From positions 68,632,960-68,696,959 of the forward strand of contig NC_053147.1 of NCBI RefSeq assembly GCF_016808335.1: DNA of 64,000 nucleotides. Reading direction: 5' to 3'. The position numbers and the translations under genes were made by a program. The notes beneath the pieces are model-generated. The model saw only the letters and a list, made by a program, of their open reading frames with translations, was not told the origin of the DNA and ran no database searches. Position 1 is the first letter of the stretch; every line of letters begins with the position of its first letter. Positions 34,041-44,725 of the stretch are shown one piece after another. This stretch comes from Panicum virgatum (Eukaryota; Streptophyta; Magnoliopsida; Poales; Poaceae).

Positions 34041-36315
34041 TACCTCTTCAAGAACTTGCAAGATTAAAATTCTTGGCATGTTGTCCTGTTCAGGTGCTAT
34101 TATGCTAGTGAACCTGAAATTGCTCCAGTTGATGTTAAGGTAATGAATAATGAGAGTACATTGGAGAAAGGAGAGAAGGCTATCATCTTAAGACTGATGG
34201 GGCTGGGACTGTTACTGATAACGTGGTTGAGGTCCAGCTGATGAAGATAAACTCTGAGGATGCAGCTCCCACTGTGGATGCTGTTGCATGTTCCAGAAAT
34301 TCAGAGATCGCTGTCGAGAGCTCTTCTTCAGTTCCAGATGAAAAAAAATGAGTTGAGCAGTAGTAACCAGACTGCTGAGACTGGTCGAGTGGTTAATTTG
34401 GAGGAGAGAGACTCGGCTGTGGTTGTTATCCAGGACAAGAATATGTCGGAGTTGTCAAATACAGAAGGTACTGTCAAACTGCAAGAATCAAAGAAAGACA
34501 ATTTTTCAGATTCACCTGAAAGCATAGAAAATCAACAAGGATAGAAATCGGATTCAGTTTCGGCCAAAGAACAAGAGCAACTTGAGGAGGTACGTTGCAG
34601 CATCAGAATCACAGTGACCAAAATGTTCTGATTGATATGTGAATATGTTCACTTGTTCCTTTCCCACAATACATTTTGTTCTGTTTATCATTGACAGGCG
34701 AAGGATTGTTAAAAAGTGATGTTAAGACTGGGCAATCAAAAGAAGCTAGGTTATCTCGGGTAAGGATCAGCATAATCTCAGTTGCCTCACTATGTAATCT
34801 ATGCTGCACTACCGGAGACCACGAGTTCGCCGTGTGCCCGAGGCACACGGCGAAGAACTGTAAGCACACGGCGAAGACTTCGCCGACGGTGGCCGACGGC
34901 AAAGCGCCGACGGCAGCTACAGGGACGGCGAAGCCCTTGTTTGCCGTGTGTCAAAGTCGCGCACACGGCGAATCTTTTCGCCGTGTGTATATATAGGCGC
35001 ACGGCGAAAAAAAGCGAGAAGACGCCGTCCGGGCTAGCTGACGGCGTCGGCGTCTGTTCGCCGTGTGTCTGCACCGTGGACACACGGTGAACTTTCAGAC
35101 TTCGCCGTGTGTCCTTGGTTCTGGCACACGGCAAATCAGTAAGTTTCGCCGTGTGCCTAGCTTATGACGCACGGCGAATTATGGTCAATTCACCGTGTGC
35201 ACGTTCTAGGCACACGGCGAACTAGGTTTCCAGGGTAGTCACATGGTCACTTTGCCGTGTGCCTAGTCCCTGGCACACGGCAAAGTGACCAAACAGATCC
35301 TATTCTTTTTTGTTTTTCACGTATAAATGACCCCATATCACAACATATATATCACATGTATTACATATCACATATATATCACAACTAGCCGGAAATAACT
35401 TCAAACACATCCAGAAGTCCAATGCAAAGTCCAGAAGTTCACAAATACATATCTAGAAGTTCACAAGTCCATAAATATTGAAATAAACAAGTTTATGACT
35501 GTGGTGGGTCGTCGAACGGTGGGGCGCCGCCGAACTGAGGTGGGAACAACTACTGTGGGAGCGTCGGTGAGATGCCCGGCGACAATTCTGGCGTATTCGA
35601 TGCCGCCGATAGATTCTGCAAAAAAATAAGACAGTAAATTGCAGGTGAGACAAAAACCAAGTTCTCAAGTTATAATAGAGCACTAAAGGATCAGATGTAG
35701 GTCCCCTAAATCGTTAAGTGAGTAATGTAAGTCACAATCTCTAAGTCTAAAGTTCTCTAAGTATCTAATACTTCAAAAAAAACTAAAGGGTTTTCAAAAT
35801 ACTCACCGGAGGAGTAGTAGTAGGAGGAGCCATAGGGAATTGCATGGCTGGGATGGGATTACCCATTTGGACAGAAAGACCTCGAATGTAGTTGTACATC
35901 TGGGCCATCTCGGTCGCCTGCTTCTGCTCGTTCTCTTGTCATATCCTCCTCTCTTCTGCCAGTGCCGCCTCGTACGCCGCCTGTTGCGCTTGCATTTGGT
36001 GCTACAATAGTTCATGATAATGTTACAATGCAAAGCAAATATATGTACAAAACGAATGAACTATGAATAAATAAGAAATAACCTGAAGTTCCTGCACTTG
36101 GAGCTGCGACGCGGACAGCCGTGGCCGTATGGCCGGGCTATTGGCCGTGCTCCTCGCTCGAATCTGGGAGAGGGTGGGAGTGCTGGCCGTGTCTAAAAGG
36201 TCGTCACCAATGTAGTAGCGCCCATGTTTCTTGCCTCCTCCCACCCTCATAATGACTTCTCCATCAAGGGGCTAGGTCCTCGGATCCCAGTCTGCCCCAT
36301 GGACCTATCTTCCCA

Positions 36316-36878
36316 CACTACTGGAAAAAGTGCCTTTGGCACCGGTCATGGATGGCCTTTGGTACCGGTTCTTACAACCGGTACTAGGCATCCGGGACCA
36401 ATGGCTCTAGCCATTGGTACCGGGTGAATGACCCGGTATCTTTGGGTACCTTTGCACTGCGTCAAAAGAAAATAGGAGCACATTGCAGTGGCTAGGATTC
36501 GAACCCATGACCTCTTGTCTCAAGTGTATCTCCTTTACCACCTCATCTACGACGCAGTTGTGACTGAGGCGAAGATATTTTCCTTTTGAAGTAACCTGTG
36601 AAGCACTTTTAGTACCGGGTGGCAGCCACCACCCGGTACCAAAGGCTAGACATAGGTACCGGGTGATGTTTTCACCCGGTACTAATGTGAAAGGATCCAT
36701 TAGTACCGGGTGGTAACACCACCCGGTACCAATGTCTAGCCTTTGGTACCGGGTGGTGTTACCACCCGGTACTAAAGGATCCCTGGATCTTTCCATGCAC
36801 CTCAAAAGAAGCTTTGGTACCGGGTCATTTTGGTTTTGGTATCTTTGAGGTGGACCGATGGCCTCTTTTCTAGTAGTG
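36316..36878. mobile_element. Nested small CACTA element
   Basis: 563 bp with ends CACTACTGGAAAAAG and CTTTTCTAGTAGTG and 3-bp duplication CCA (36313-36315, 36879-36881). Subterminal repeats are GGTACCGGGT and its complement, a different repeat family from the host CACTA. It lies in an exon of the larger element's tnpA-like gene, so it is the later insertion. Its centre carries a tRNA-like segment. Confidence 0.92.
36488..36557 (-). other. tRNA-like segment inside nested CACTA
   Basis: On the minus strand it runs from GTCGTAGATGAGGTGGTAA to GGTCATGGGTTCGAATCC. GGTTCGAATCC is a perfect pol III B box; the region around GATGAGGTGG resembles an A box with mismatches. Spacing and the extra ACTTGAGACAAGAGG suggest a class II (Leu/Ser-like) ancestor. 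No full acceptor stem is visible, so it is not called a functional tRNA. Confidence 0.5.
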
Positions 36879-39800
36879 CCATCTCTGTGTACGCCTGGAT
36901 ACGACTGTGGACGGATGGGTTGCAGTACGCCGAGGGCGGGTCGTCAGGGTTGTAGGTGACGTTGGATGTCGCCTTGCCCTTGCGGGCCAGAGCCCATCCC
37001 AGGAACGGGGGGCACTCCTGGCCTTCATGTGAGGACGACTGCGAAAAAGGAAGAAGTTGATTACAAATTATGCTGAATTGAACGTTAGATTAGAGAAATG
37101 AGTCTGTGTAGTGTGTACCCATCTAGCCCTGTACTCGTCGTTGTTGAGGCTGCCTTGATGGTGCGCTGGACCTGGCATCAGCAATCGCCGCTACCGGCCA
37201 GCGTCGTGCATTATCATCTTTAAAGCTTAATCAAGAGGTCAACAAGATTATTTAGGTCTTTAAAGCTATCATCTTTTCTCAAGCCATCAATATAGTTATC
37301 AAGTTGCATTTCAAGTTGCACTCGCAGGGTATCTGTACTTTCAAGCTACCATGATTAATTGGGCTACCAAATTACCAATCTAGAACATGCACTCGCAGGG
37401 TATCTGTACAAGAACACAAGAAGCAAGCTAATTACCTTGCCTTTGCACGCCGCAGCACGACCACGAGGTTCCAGCGGGCGGTGGCAGAGGCAGAATCGCA
37501 GTCGCAGACCGCAGCACGCGCTCCCGCCGCAGAGACGTCGCCGGCCGCCGGCTGCCGCCCAGGCGCCCACGGCCCACACCCGCGCTCCCGGTCCTGGGCT
37601 CGCCGTGCCCCCGGCCGCCACCCGTCCGCGCGGCCGCCGCCTGTCCGCTGCCTCGCCGGCCTCCTGGGCCCGCCGGCAGGGGCGTGCGCCGCGCGCCTCC
37701 TCCTACTGGACCCGTGGGCGGCTGCGCAGGCACACAGTAGCCGGCCGAGCGCGGCGCGGGCTCCGGCGGCGTGCGGACCAGGCGGCGCAGGGGCGTGGGT
37801 GCGGGTTGAGCAGGTGGGTCTGGCAGCGGCGTGTGCGGGGGCTCCCGGGGGCGGCGTGGGCGGGGGTCCGGCGGCGGCGGGGTGACGGCGCGGCGCGCGG
37901 GGCGAGGTGAAATGCGGGAGTGACTGAGGGAGTGGATGAGGAAGAGGGAGTCCGAAACGGCTAAGTGAGTGGGTGGTTAGCCGTGTGCCAGATCTACGGC
38001 GCACGGCGAAGTCAATATTTCGCCGTGTGCCTGATCCAGGGCACACGGCGAAGTAATAAGTTCGCCGTGTGCCAAATTCCAGGCACACGGCGAACACGCC
38101 ATTTCTATATTTCATGTATGCAAATGAAACTTGTATTATTTTAAATTTTTCAATGTCATTTTCCAAATTTGATTTGAAATTGAAAACAAGACCTTAAAGT
38201 TCACTAAAGAACATGAATATAATTTTTTCACTCATGTTAAATCATTATTTCATGTACTAATAGTTCAAATTCAATTTATATCAATTAGAGTTGTATAAAT
38301 GCAGTTAATACGTTAAAATTATCAAACGGATCCAAAAAATGCAAAACATTAACATGAAGTCATTTATGTTCTCTATTGCCCATATAAAAAGTGTAGAAAC
38401 CAAATTCAAATTTCAACGTGTTTGCCCTACAACCTTATACCGCGTTTTTCTCCGTTACCCAGATCTTCTTCGGGAAAGTTTGAGTTTATAAGCAGCGTAC
38501 GTGACAAACACGTGCAAAACTCCCTCAATTTTTTTACCATAGATTCTATGTAAGAGAGCATAAGAAATCGACAAATCTCATAATTTTCAGACTTTGTTTG
38601 AATTTTATAAAATTTTACAACTATTCGGTTCTACGTTCACGAGAACTTTTTGTGAACACCATTTTCGAAATGACAATGTCAACTACGACATGACCTCTTA
38701 CTGTGCACTCAGAAACACGAATATCATTTTTCCAAGAATTCTCTTCTATTATTTTATGTACTTGCAGTTCAAAATTTGACTCATCCGAAAAATTCGTTTA
38801 ACAGATACACAATATTTATATATAGTGAACATTACGACAAAAATACCAAATTTTAATACAGAGTACCAAGCAATGTCTCAGAAGTGTAGAAAAAGTTTTG
38901 AGTTTGAAAATTCAAAATTTTCAAACTGTTTGCCGTGTGCCTAGAGAAAGCACACGGCGAAGTATACTGTTTGCCGTGTGCCAAGGTGTAGCACACGGCA
39001 AATTAGCATGTTTGCCGTGTGCCCCTTGCGGCACACGGCAAAGTTGAGCGCCGTCAACCTCCGCCGCCCCTCCGTCCACCTCCGTTCGCCAACTCCGCAC
39101 GTGAGTGGCACGTGCACGAAGTTTGCCGTGTGCTTTGACGGTGGCACACGGCAAAGATTGTAATATGCCGTGTGTTTTATTTTTGCCGTGGGTTCCATGT
39201 ATTGGCGCACGGCAAATAGGAAATTTTGCCGTGTGTGGTGTTTTCCGTGTGTTTTATTTTGGGCTCACGGCAAAGTGTCTGTTTGTCGTGTGCCCGTATT
39301 TTAGCACACGGCAAACTATTTGGCACACGGCATATTACCTGTTTCCGGTAGTGCTGGCTAGATCTATGTTGAGTTGTTTGTTTGTTTTCAACCTACCAAT
39401 AGGTTTGTCCTGGACTTTCATCCCGCCTCCAGGAGTATAAGTCTGAAAACGCGCAGCTGGAGGAACTTCTTGTTCAAGAGGTCCAATTGCCTGCACACTT
39501 TATTCTATTGTTTTTTCCTTTTATCTCCAACCAATTGCATGCTGATTCTTTTCTTCTAATATACATCAATGTTATACAACATGACAGAGAGAGAAGTCTA
39601 CCTCATATGAGGTTCACATAAAGCAACTACAACAAGAATTATCAATGTCCGGAGTAGAAGGTTCAAGAGCTAAGTCGAATATGGTTGATGCTTTGACCAC
39701 AAAAAAATGCATAGATTGAATCTCTTGTTAAATCATTGGACTCTTGGAAGAAAAGAGCAGCAGCTTCAGAAGAAAAGCTAGCTTCTTTAGAGGCTTGGTC

Positions 39801-40784
39801 TTTACATTACTTTCTTCTCATTATTTCTTCTATAAGCATACTATTGCGAGTGTACTAAGGCCTAAGGAAACTAGATAGTAGCTTATCATCATATGGACTA
39901 TGGTGAGTGGTACATGCTTCTGTAAATACATTTCAACACTTCATTTACTTGTGGTTTAATAATTTTTATTGGTTGACATGTGCCGGTAAAGAGGGTGCCG
40001 TCTCTCAGATTTGATATTCTTGTCCTGATAACATGGTTGCTTTGACATGTTGGAACACGTACAGTACAGATATAAACCCAAGTTGAGTGCCCGTACCCTA
40101 ATTGAGTAGAGAAGTTATAAACCTGGAATGGTCTTCTACACTACATTTACTTGATTCTGAAATAGTATCAATTATGATTTATATCTGGTGTCAGTGAAAA
40201 CTTTTTACAAGTTCTCAGAAAATACTGCCACTTTTTCATTATGTGACGCTGCTTGCTATATTCTCACTTCTGATGCAATATAACTGTATGAGTAGATATG
40301 AGAATTTTTTATTTTAATCCTCAATTAGTAAAAAATAATTATCATTTAAAAGATAGATATTAATCTTAAAGAAGATAATTTTTTAATATAATCATGTTGT
40401 CTGTTGAACCAGGAAGATATGGATGGTCTCAAGAGGAACTGTGAACTTACTGAAACCAGGGTCATCCAGGTTAGTAAGGCAAAAATGGTTTCTGTCACAG
40501 ACCCCATGGTGCTGATCAGATACATAACCTCCAAACACACTGTTTAAATTAGGCTTTACGGGAGGAACTTGCTACGGCAGAGCTTAGGACTGAAGAAGAG
40601 CGCATTGCACATAATGCTTAAAAAATGGTAATTTGTCCATGTTCAGTCTCTCCAGCACTCTATATTTGCCATTTTTACTTGTGTTATATTCAAATCACTT
40701 TCTGTTACGATACAGGCAGCTGTCAAGAGAGAAGTAGAATAACATCGAGATGTTGAGGCATCAAATTCTCTTGCTAGAATCTAG

Positions 40785-42344
40785 GTAATTTTATAAGGTA
40801 CAACTATCTTTATGATCTTTATTGCAAGGATGCGGAAGTTATGCAGCCAACTATTTAGATACTATCGGATAGTAGCACCTTGGTGCTAAGCAAATGTTTG
40901 GTTCTTGTTAAGGTTTCATGCCATATTTATTCAGAATGTAACAATGAAAGGTCATCCTGGTTCTGTTAATCTTCAAGAACTTTTAACATTAAAATTCTTG
41001 TACACAATTCAGGGTGTAATTCTGGAGAACAACATTGCAGGGACTAGAAGGTACCCCACCACCCTCGCCTATGCCCATCCATCCGTTCACCAAATTCAAA
41101 CATCATATATTTTATTTATCTTCTATTTTTCAAACCTTTTCTTTTTGTAGGAGCCATACTTGAAGATTTCAAAAACAGGCATCATCTTGTTCTTAGACCT
41201 CAATGTAATGTCAAAATAAGTTTGCAGGAAGAAAATATTTCTATTTTTATGCGCACCCAAATTCTGTTGGTTATTGAATAGTTGTAATCTTTTGTTATAT
41301 ATATGGAGACAGTAAAGGTGTTGACGTACAATCTTTTTTTATTTGATCATTCTTTTTCCAATTGTTCGTTGCTTTTCGCTCATGCAGTAAACTTTTCCTC
41401 AAATTTTTTTTCAAAGATGTTCGAGTATTAAAGTTTTGTTTTTCAAATTCAGTTTCTTCCCATTTTTTCTCGTATAAATTTTCCCAAAAAATTGTTCAAA
41501 TTTTAGTGTAAAAACTTCCTTTCTCGAACGTGTAAAGTTTGTTGAGGTCAAATTTTTAATTTTTAATTTTTTCGCATTTAATTTTTTCCCACAAAAAAAT
41601 TTCATGTCAAACTTTTTCCTTTTATTCGAACGTGTAAAGTTTGTCGGGTAGATTTTGTAAATTTATATTTTTTGTTACTGTATTGAATTCTTTAATTGTA
41701 ACTTTGAAACTTACTTTTATTTTGACTCCCCCACCCGATATTTACACCCTATTATCCCATATCCCGAAAATAGGCTTCTTGAAAGAGAAATGATGGAGGA
41801 TCGAATGGAGTTGGGCGCGATTCAACTTTCTGCATGCGGCCAGACTCGTTTCCCGAAAAGAAGGAAAGAAAATTAGTTTTTTTTTACCTAAAACGGAAAT
41901 ATGCTGTCGGAGAATCGACCGCACGGTCCGCTCCTAACGGGCGACCGTAAACTAGGCATCCATTATCTTGCTAGATAACAGGGTTTAACTGCTCGTTCAT
42001 TTACCACTAGCTAGTTTAGTTTTACTGATCGAGCGGACCATAATCTGATCACTAAAGCAAGTACTCCAAGGTAAATTAAATTATATATATTTACCGGTAC
42101 GATCGGATTAGATAGATCATCATCGTGACGATGCAGATGCAGGAGCAAGCAAGGTAGCAGGTCGTCATGCCGCGGGTCATTGTCCCCGGCCGGCATGCAC
42201 CGTGCCTGTCCACGTCGTCGTCCGCCTGCAGAGAATGAAGCTGACGGGCCACTGGCTCCTGCATGCATTTATCCCTGTTGGCAGCACGACAATTCGACTG
42301 AAGTATGTACTCCTCCCGTTCTGCTATAATCGATTAAAGTAGTA
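40785..42344. other. Intergenic, AT-rich; end of the gene-fragment mosaic
   Basis: No further golgin exons recognised. 41890-41925 contains an ACGGTC/GACCGT stem followed by AAACTAGG, faintly like a Helitron 3' end but lacking the following T. A CAT-rich minus frame at 42268-42011 looks fortuitous. Confidence 0.4.
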
Positions 42345-42485
42345 CTCTCTTCGTTCTAAATTATAGGTTATTTGGATATATCTAAATACTATACATATAT
42401 TATATGCATATTTAAATATATAGCAAAAGTTACATGTACATAGAAGAAGCCAAAAATAATTTATAATTCGACATAGTAGGGAGAG
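42345..42485. mobile_element. Stowaway-type MITE
   Basis: About 141 bp with ends CTCTCTTCGTTCTAAATTATAG and the approximate complement near CGACATAGTAGGGAGAG, flanked by TA on each side (42343-42344, 42486-42487). The right end is diverged. Confidence 0.75.
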
Positions 42486-42702
42486 TAGCAAAAAAACGTA
42501 CCCTCACCCCCTTCTAGTTCATTTCCTCCTCAATCTCCAAACTAGCTCCTTGCCATAATAACATTGCTGTATAAAAGCCGAAGCCAGTGACACTGAAGCT
42601 AGGAAGAGCTGCGCCAGATGGCCACATATAGCATGGTAGCTAAGTTGTCATTGTGAAATGGTGAGTCCGTACGGAAAAGTACGTTTACGATATAACAATT
42701 AA

Positions 42703-42889
42703 CGGGGTGTCTGGATCCAGGTGCTAATAATATCTAAAATTGCTAAACTTTAGCACTAATCATGCAAACAGGAGTGCTAATAGACTGAGCTAAACTCTAG
42801 CTAAGATTTGAAAACATTAGCATGAGTATGTATGCTATAATAGGTGCTAAAATTTATTAGTACTTAACTTTAACCCATCCAAACAAGCC
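42703..42889. mobile_element. Tourist-like (PIF/Harbinger) MITE
   Basis: Ends GGGGTGTCTGGAT and the complement GGCTTGTTTGGATG, flanked by TAA on each side (42700-42702, 42890-42892). Inner arms share GGTGCTAA/TTAGCACC words. Termini and the three-base duplication fit PIF/Harbinger Tourist elements. Confidence 0.72.
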
Positions 42890-43424
42890 TAAGTATGTGA
42901 TATATAATGGAGGCATGGAGTTCAGGTGTTGTAGTTGTGCCTTATGGATTTTCTGACGTCAGTACGGATGGAGCTAATTAGTTTATTTGTATCGGTGTAA
43001 AGGGATGATATTGACCACCTAATGCCAAAACTGGCGATGCATGCAGATAGTGGTACCATATATAGTGATCCTGAAAAAAGGGGGTCAAAGTAAGGAGTTT
43101 GCAATTCAGCAAAGAGTCAACTTAATCCTTCATATAGTATATATACTTCGTTACACAAAATATGCTGTTGAAGCTAGGCAGCTAGCATGCATGAGAGTAG
43201 TTCATGCTCATGCAAGCTACATCCTTGACCCTTTTCAGCTTATCACGATAACATCAAAGAAGGAGCCAAGCTGCCAAGTGCCAACTGCCAAGGTAGTAAC
43301 ATGGGGGGAAAAAAGAGATAAGACCTTAGAAATTAAGCCCAGTAATCCTCAAAATTCAGGGCTAATTTAGTTACACCCCTAGGCCCAGGCCCACGAGCCC
43401 AACCAGCATCTAGCATCTTAGAAG

Positions 43425-43817
43425 CTAGCTAGCGCGGCGGCCGGGACTAGGCGACTGGCTACGAGCGCCATCATCCTCAACCTCCTCGTCGTCGTCGTCG
43501 TCGCCGGCCACCGTGGCGAGCGCGCGGCGGAAGACGGCGACGGGGCAGGGGATGCGGATCGGGCCCTGGTGGCGGTACCCGTACTCCTGCGCGGCGCGGC
43601 CGAGCAGCTCCGCCAGCGCCGGCGCGCCCAGCAGCTCCGCGCGCACCACGAACCGCTCCACCGCCTCCTCGGCCTCGCCGCCGCCCCCGACGTACACCGG
43701 CACGTGCCCCTCCGGCGTCCCCGCGCGCGCCTTCTTCCCGCCACCGCGCCGCGGAGACGACGACGACGACGACGCGCAGTCGCCGACGCGGGAGAGCCGC
43801 CGGATCAGCTGCCTCAT
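43425..43817 (-). CDS. SAUR-family auxin-responsive protein, single exon
   Basis: A 130-codon intronless gene, as usual for small auxin up RNAs. SAURs inhibit PP2C.D phosphatases and so promote cell expansion. ATG at 43817 (MRQLIRRLSRV) was chosen over the longer frame because a TATA box lies 105 bases upstream and the extension is low-complexity. The SAUR core is visible: PEGHVPVYVGGG at about 37-48, ERFVVRAELLGAPALAELL, then AAQEYGYRHQGPIRIPC, and VFRRAL. The N-terminus has a Ser run and a basic stretch (RRGGGKKAR), the C-terminus an Asp/Glu run. GC-rich, typical of grass single-exon genes. Confidence 0.93.
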   Translation of the reverse strand: MRQLIRRLSRVGDCASSSSSSPRRGGGKKARAGTPEGHVPVYVGGGGEAEEAVERFVVRAELLGAPALAELLGRAAQEYGYRHQGPIRIPCPVAVFRRALATVAGDDDDDEEVEDDGARSQSPSPGRRAS

Positions 43818-43920
43818 CTCGGATCTCGCTCTCTTCGCAGCGGGCGAGCGAGGCGTTTCGCTGCGTGTGGTGGTGCAGACGTGCAGTGAAGGGGTGGTGG
43901 TGGCGGGGACGAGGGCTCCA

Positions 43921-43926
43921 TTTATA
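43921..43926 (-). promoter_or_regulatory. SAUR TATA box
   Basis: Minus strand reads GGCTATAAATGG; TATAAA sits 104-109 bases upstream of the ATG, leaving room for a leader of about 70-75 bases. Confidence 0.75.
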
Positions 43927-44164
43927 GCCGGCGCCAGCTCGTGGCTGCTGGGAGGGACGCTGGCATGTTGGGTCGCGGGGCCGCCGGACCTACAGGTCAG
44001 TGGGCTGTCGGGCTCGAGGTGGGGTGGGTGGGGAGGTGGAGTGGAGGAGGGTACAAGTGGGTGTACGGCGTACGCCCTTTCAGTTTCCTGTCCTTTAATT
44101 TTCCTTTTCCTTTTTTCAAATGTTTCCCTCTTTGGTTTCACCAGCGTTACTTGGGCTAATTTTT

Positions 44165-44415
44165 TTTTTGCATGCATAAAGTATTAAATAGAGTTTATTT
44201 GCAAAACTTTTTTACGGATGAGTGTAACTTTTCGCGACGAATCTAATAATGGTAATTAATTGATGATTTGATACAGTAATACTATAGTAATCAACCTCTA
44301 ATCGTGCGGTCAAAGACCTCATTAGATTCGTCTCGCGAAATAGCGCAGGGGTTGTGGAGTTAGTTTTGCAAACTATCTTTATTTAGTACTCTTAATTATT
44401 GGTCAAAATTTGTGC
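44165..44415. mobile_element. MITE-like repeat in the SAUR upstream region
   Basis: Contains CGCGACGAATCTAAT and its inverted partner ATTAGATTCGTCTCGCG about 110 bases apart, plus inverted GCAAAAC/GTTTTGC words. I recognise this as a common grass MITE type; exact termini and target duplication could not be fixed. Confidence 0.6.
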
Positions 44416-44725
44416 TACTGTCCGAACCAAACAGAGCTGTCCAAACCAAACAGAGCCAGAAACAGTGCGGGAATATTTGCAAATCTCTCGGACTTTTGGG
44501 TGTGCAGTGCAGTACAGGTGGTCTGCTTGCTTGGAATGGTGCTGTGGGCCTGCAGTGCACTGCTGCAGAGAGAGAATTGTTTGGCCAAAAGGGACTTGCC
44601 AAGCCATGGCTACCAAGTTATTCGTACCCCGGCCGGCTCAGTGGCCACTCCATTTATTTGGTTACATACTACTCCCTCCGTCCTATGAAGGGTGCCATTC
44701 TAGTTTTTTTTTCCAGGTAGATCGC

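Larger units (their letters stand above)
35497..37185 (-). pseudogene. En/Spm tnpA-like (Transposase_24) gene remnant, split by nested CACTA
   Basis: Minus-strand pieces match the plant Ptta/En/Spm protein family (compare PF03004). Order: LNNDEYRARW (about 37150), then CPPFLGWALARKGKATSNV and YNPDDPPSAYCNPSVHSR (about 37040-36900), then after the nested element ADWDPRTQPLDGEVIMR and KKHGRYYIGDDLLD (about 36300-36190), then a Gln-rich coiled coil and a Pro-rich C-terminus ending near 35497. Such proteins bind subterminal repeats. Stops (one near 35940) and the nested insertion make it non-functional. Confidence 0.75.
34807..39353. mobile_element. CACTA (En/Spm) element in golgin pseudogene intron
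   Basis: 4547 bp with ends CACTACCGGA and TCCGGTAGTG and 3-bp duplication CTG (34804-34806, 39354-39356). Subterminal regions (34830-35290, 37980-38095, 38930-39335) are packed with inverted GCCGTGTGCC/GGCACACGGC words, the expected transposase-binding repeats. Minus-strand pieces of an En/Spm accessory protein lie between 37185 and 35497, so the 5' end is probably at 39353. No TNPD-type catalytic transposase seen; non-autonomous. Confidence 0.93.
34094..40784 (+). pseudogene. Golgin-84-like (golgin candidate) pseudogene, seven exons interrupted by CACTA
   Basis: Exon remnants in order: 34094-34589, 34698-34759, 39403-39480, 39588-39792, 40413-40469, 40553-40628, 40716-40784. They encode the coiled-coil part of a plant golgin-84 homologue, a Golgi-membrane tether; recognisable pieces are SSRLQEYKSENAQLEELL, REKSTSYEVHIKQLQQEL, LKRNCELTETRVIQ and ALREELATAE. 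Lesions: a shift near 34165, a shift at an A run near 34345, TAG near 34542, a shift plus TAG near 39705-39715, TAA at 40619-40621, TAA near 40749 and TAG at 40782-40784. The transmembrane C-terminus is absent. Intron 2 contains the 4.5-kb CACTA element. Confidence 0.85.

Noticed and set aside
37432..38166. 244-codon minus-strand ORF and overlapping frames within the CACTA
   Set aside because: GC-rich Pro/Ala/Arg sequence open in several frames, starting in subterminal repeats; no match to TNPA or TNPD.
43818..44177. N-terminal extension of the SAUR frame by 120 codons
   Set aside because: The extension crosses the TATA box and promoter; the downstream ATG gives the normal SAUR length.
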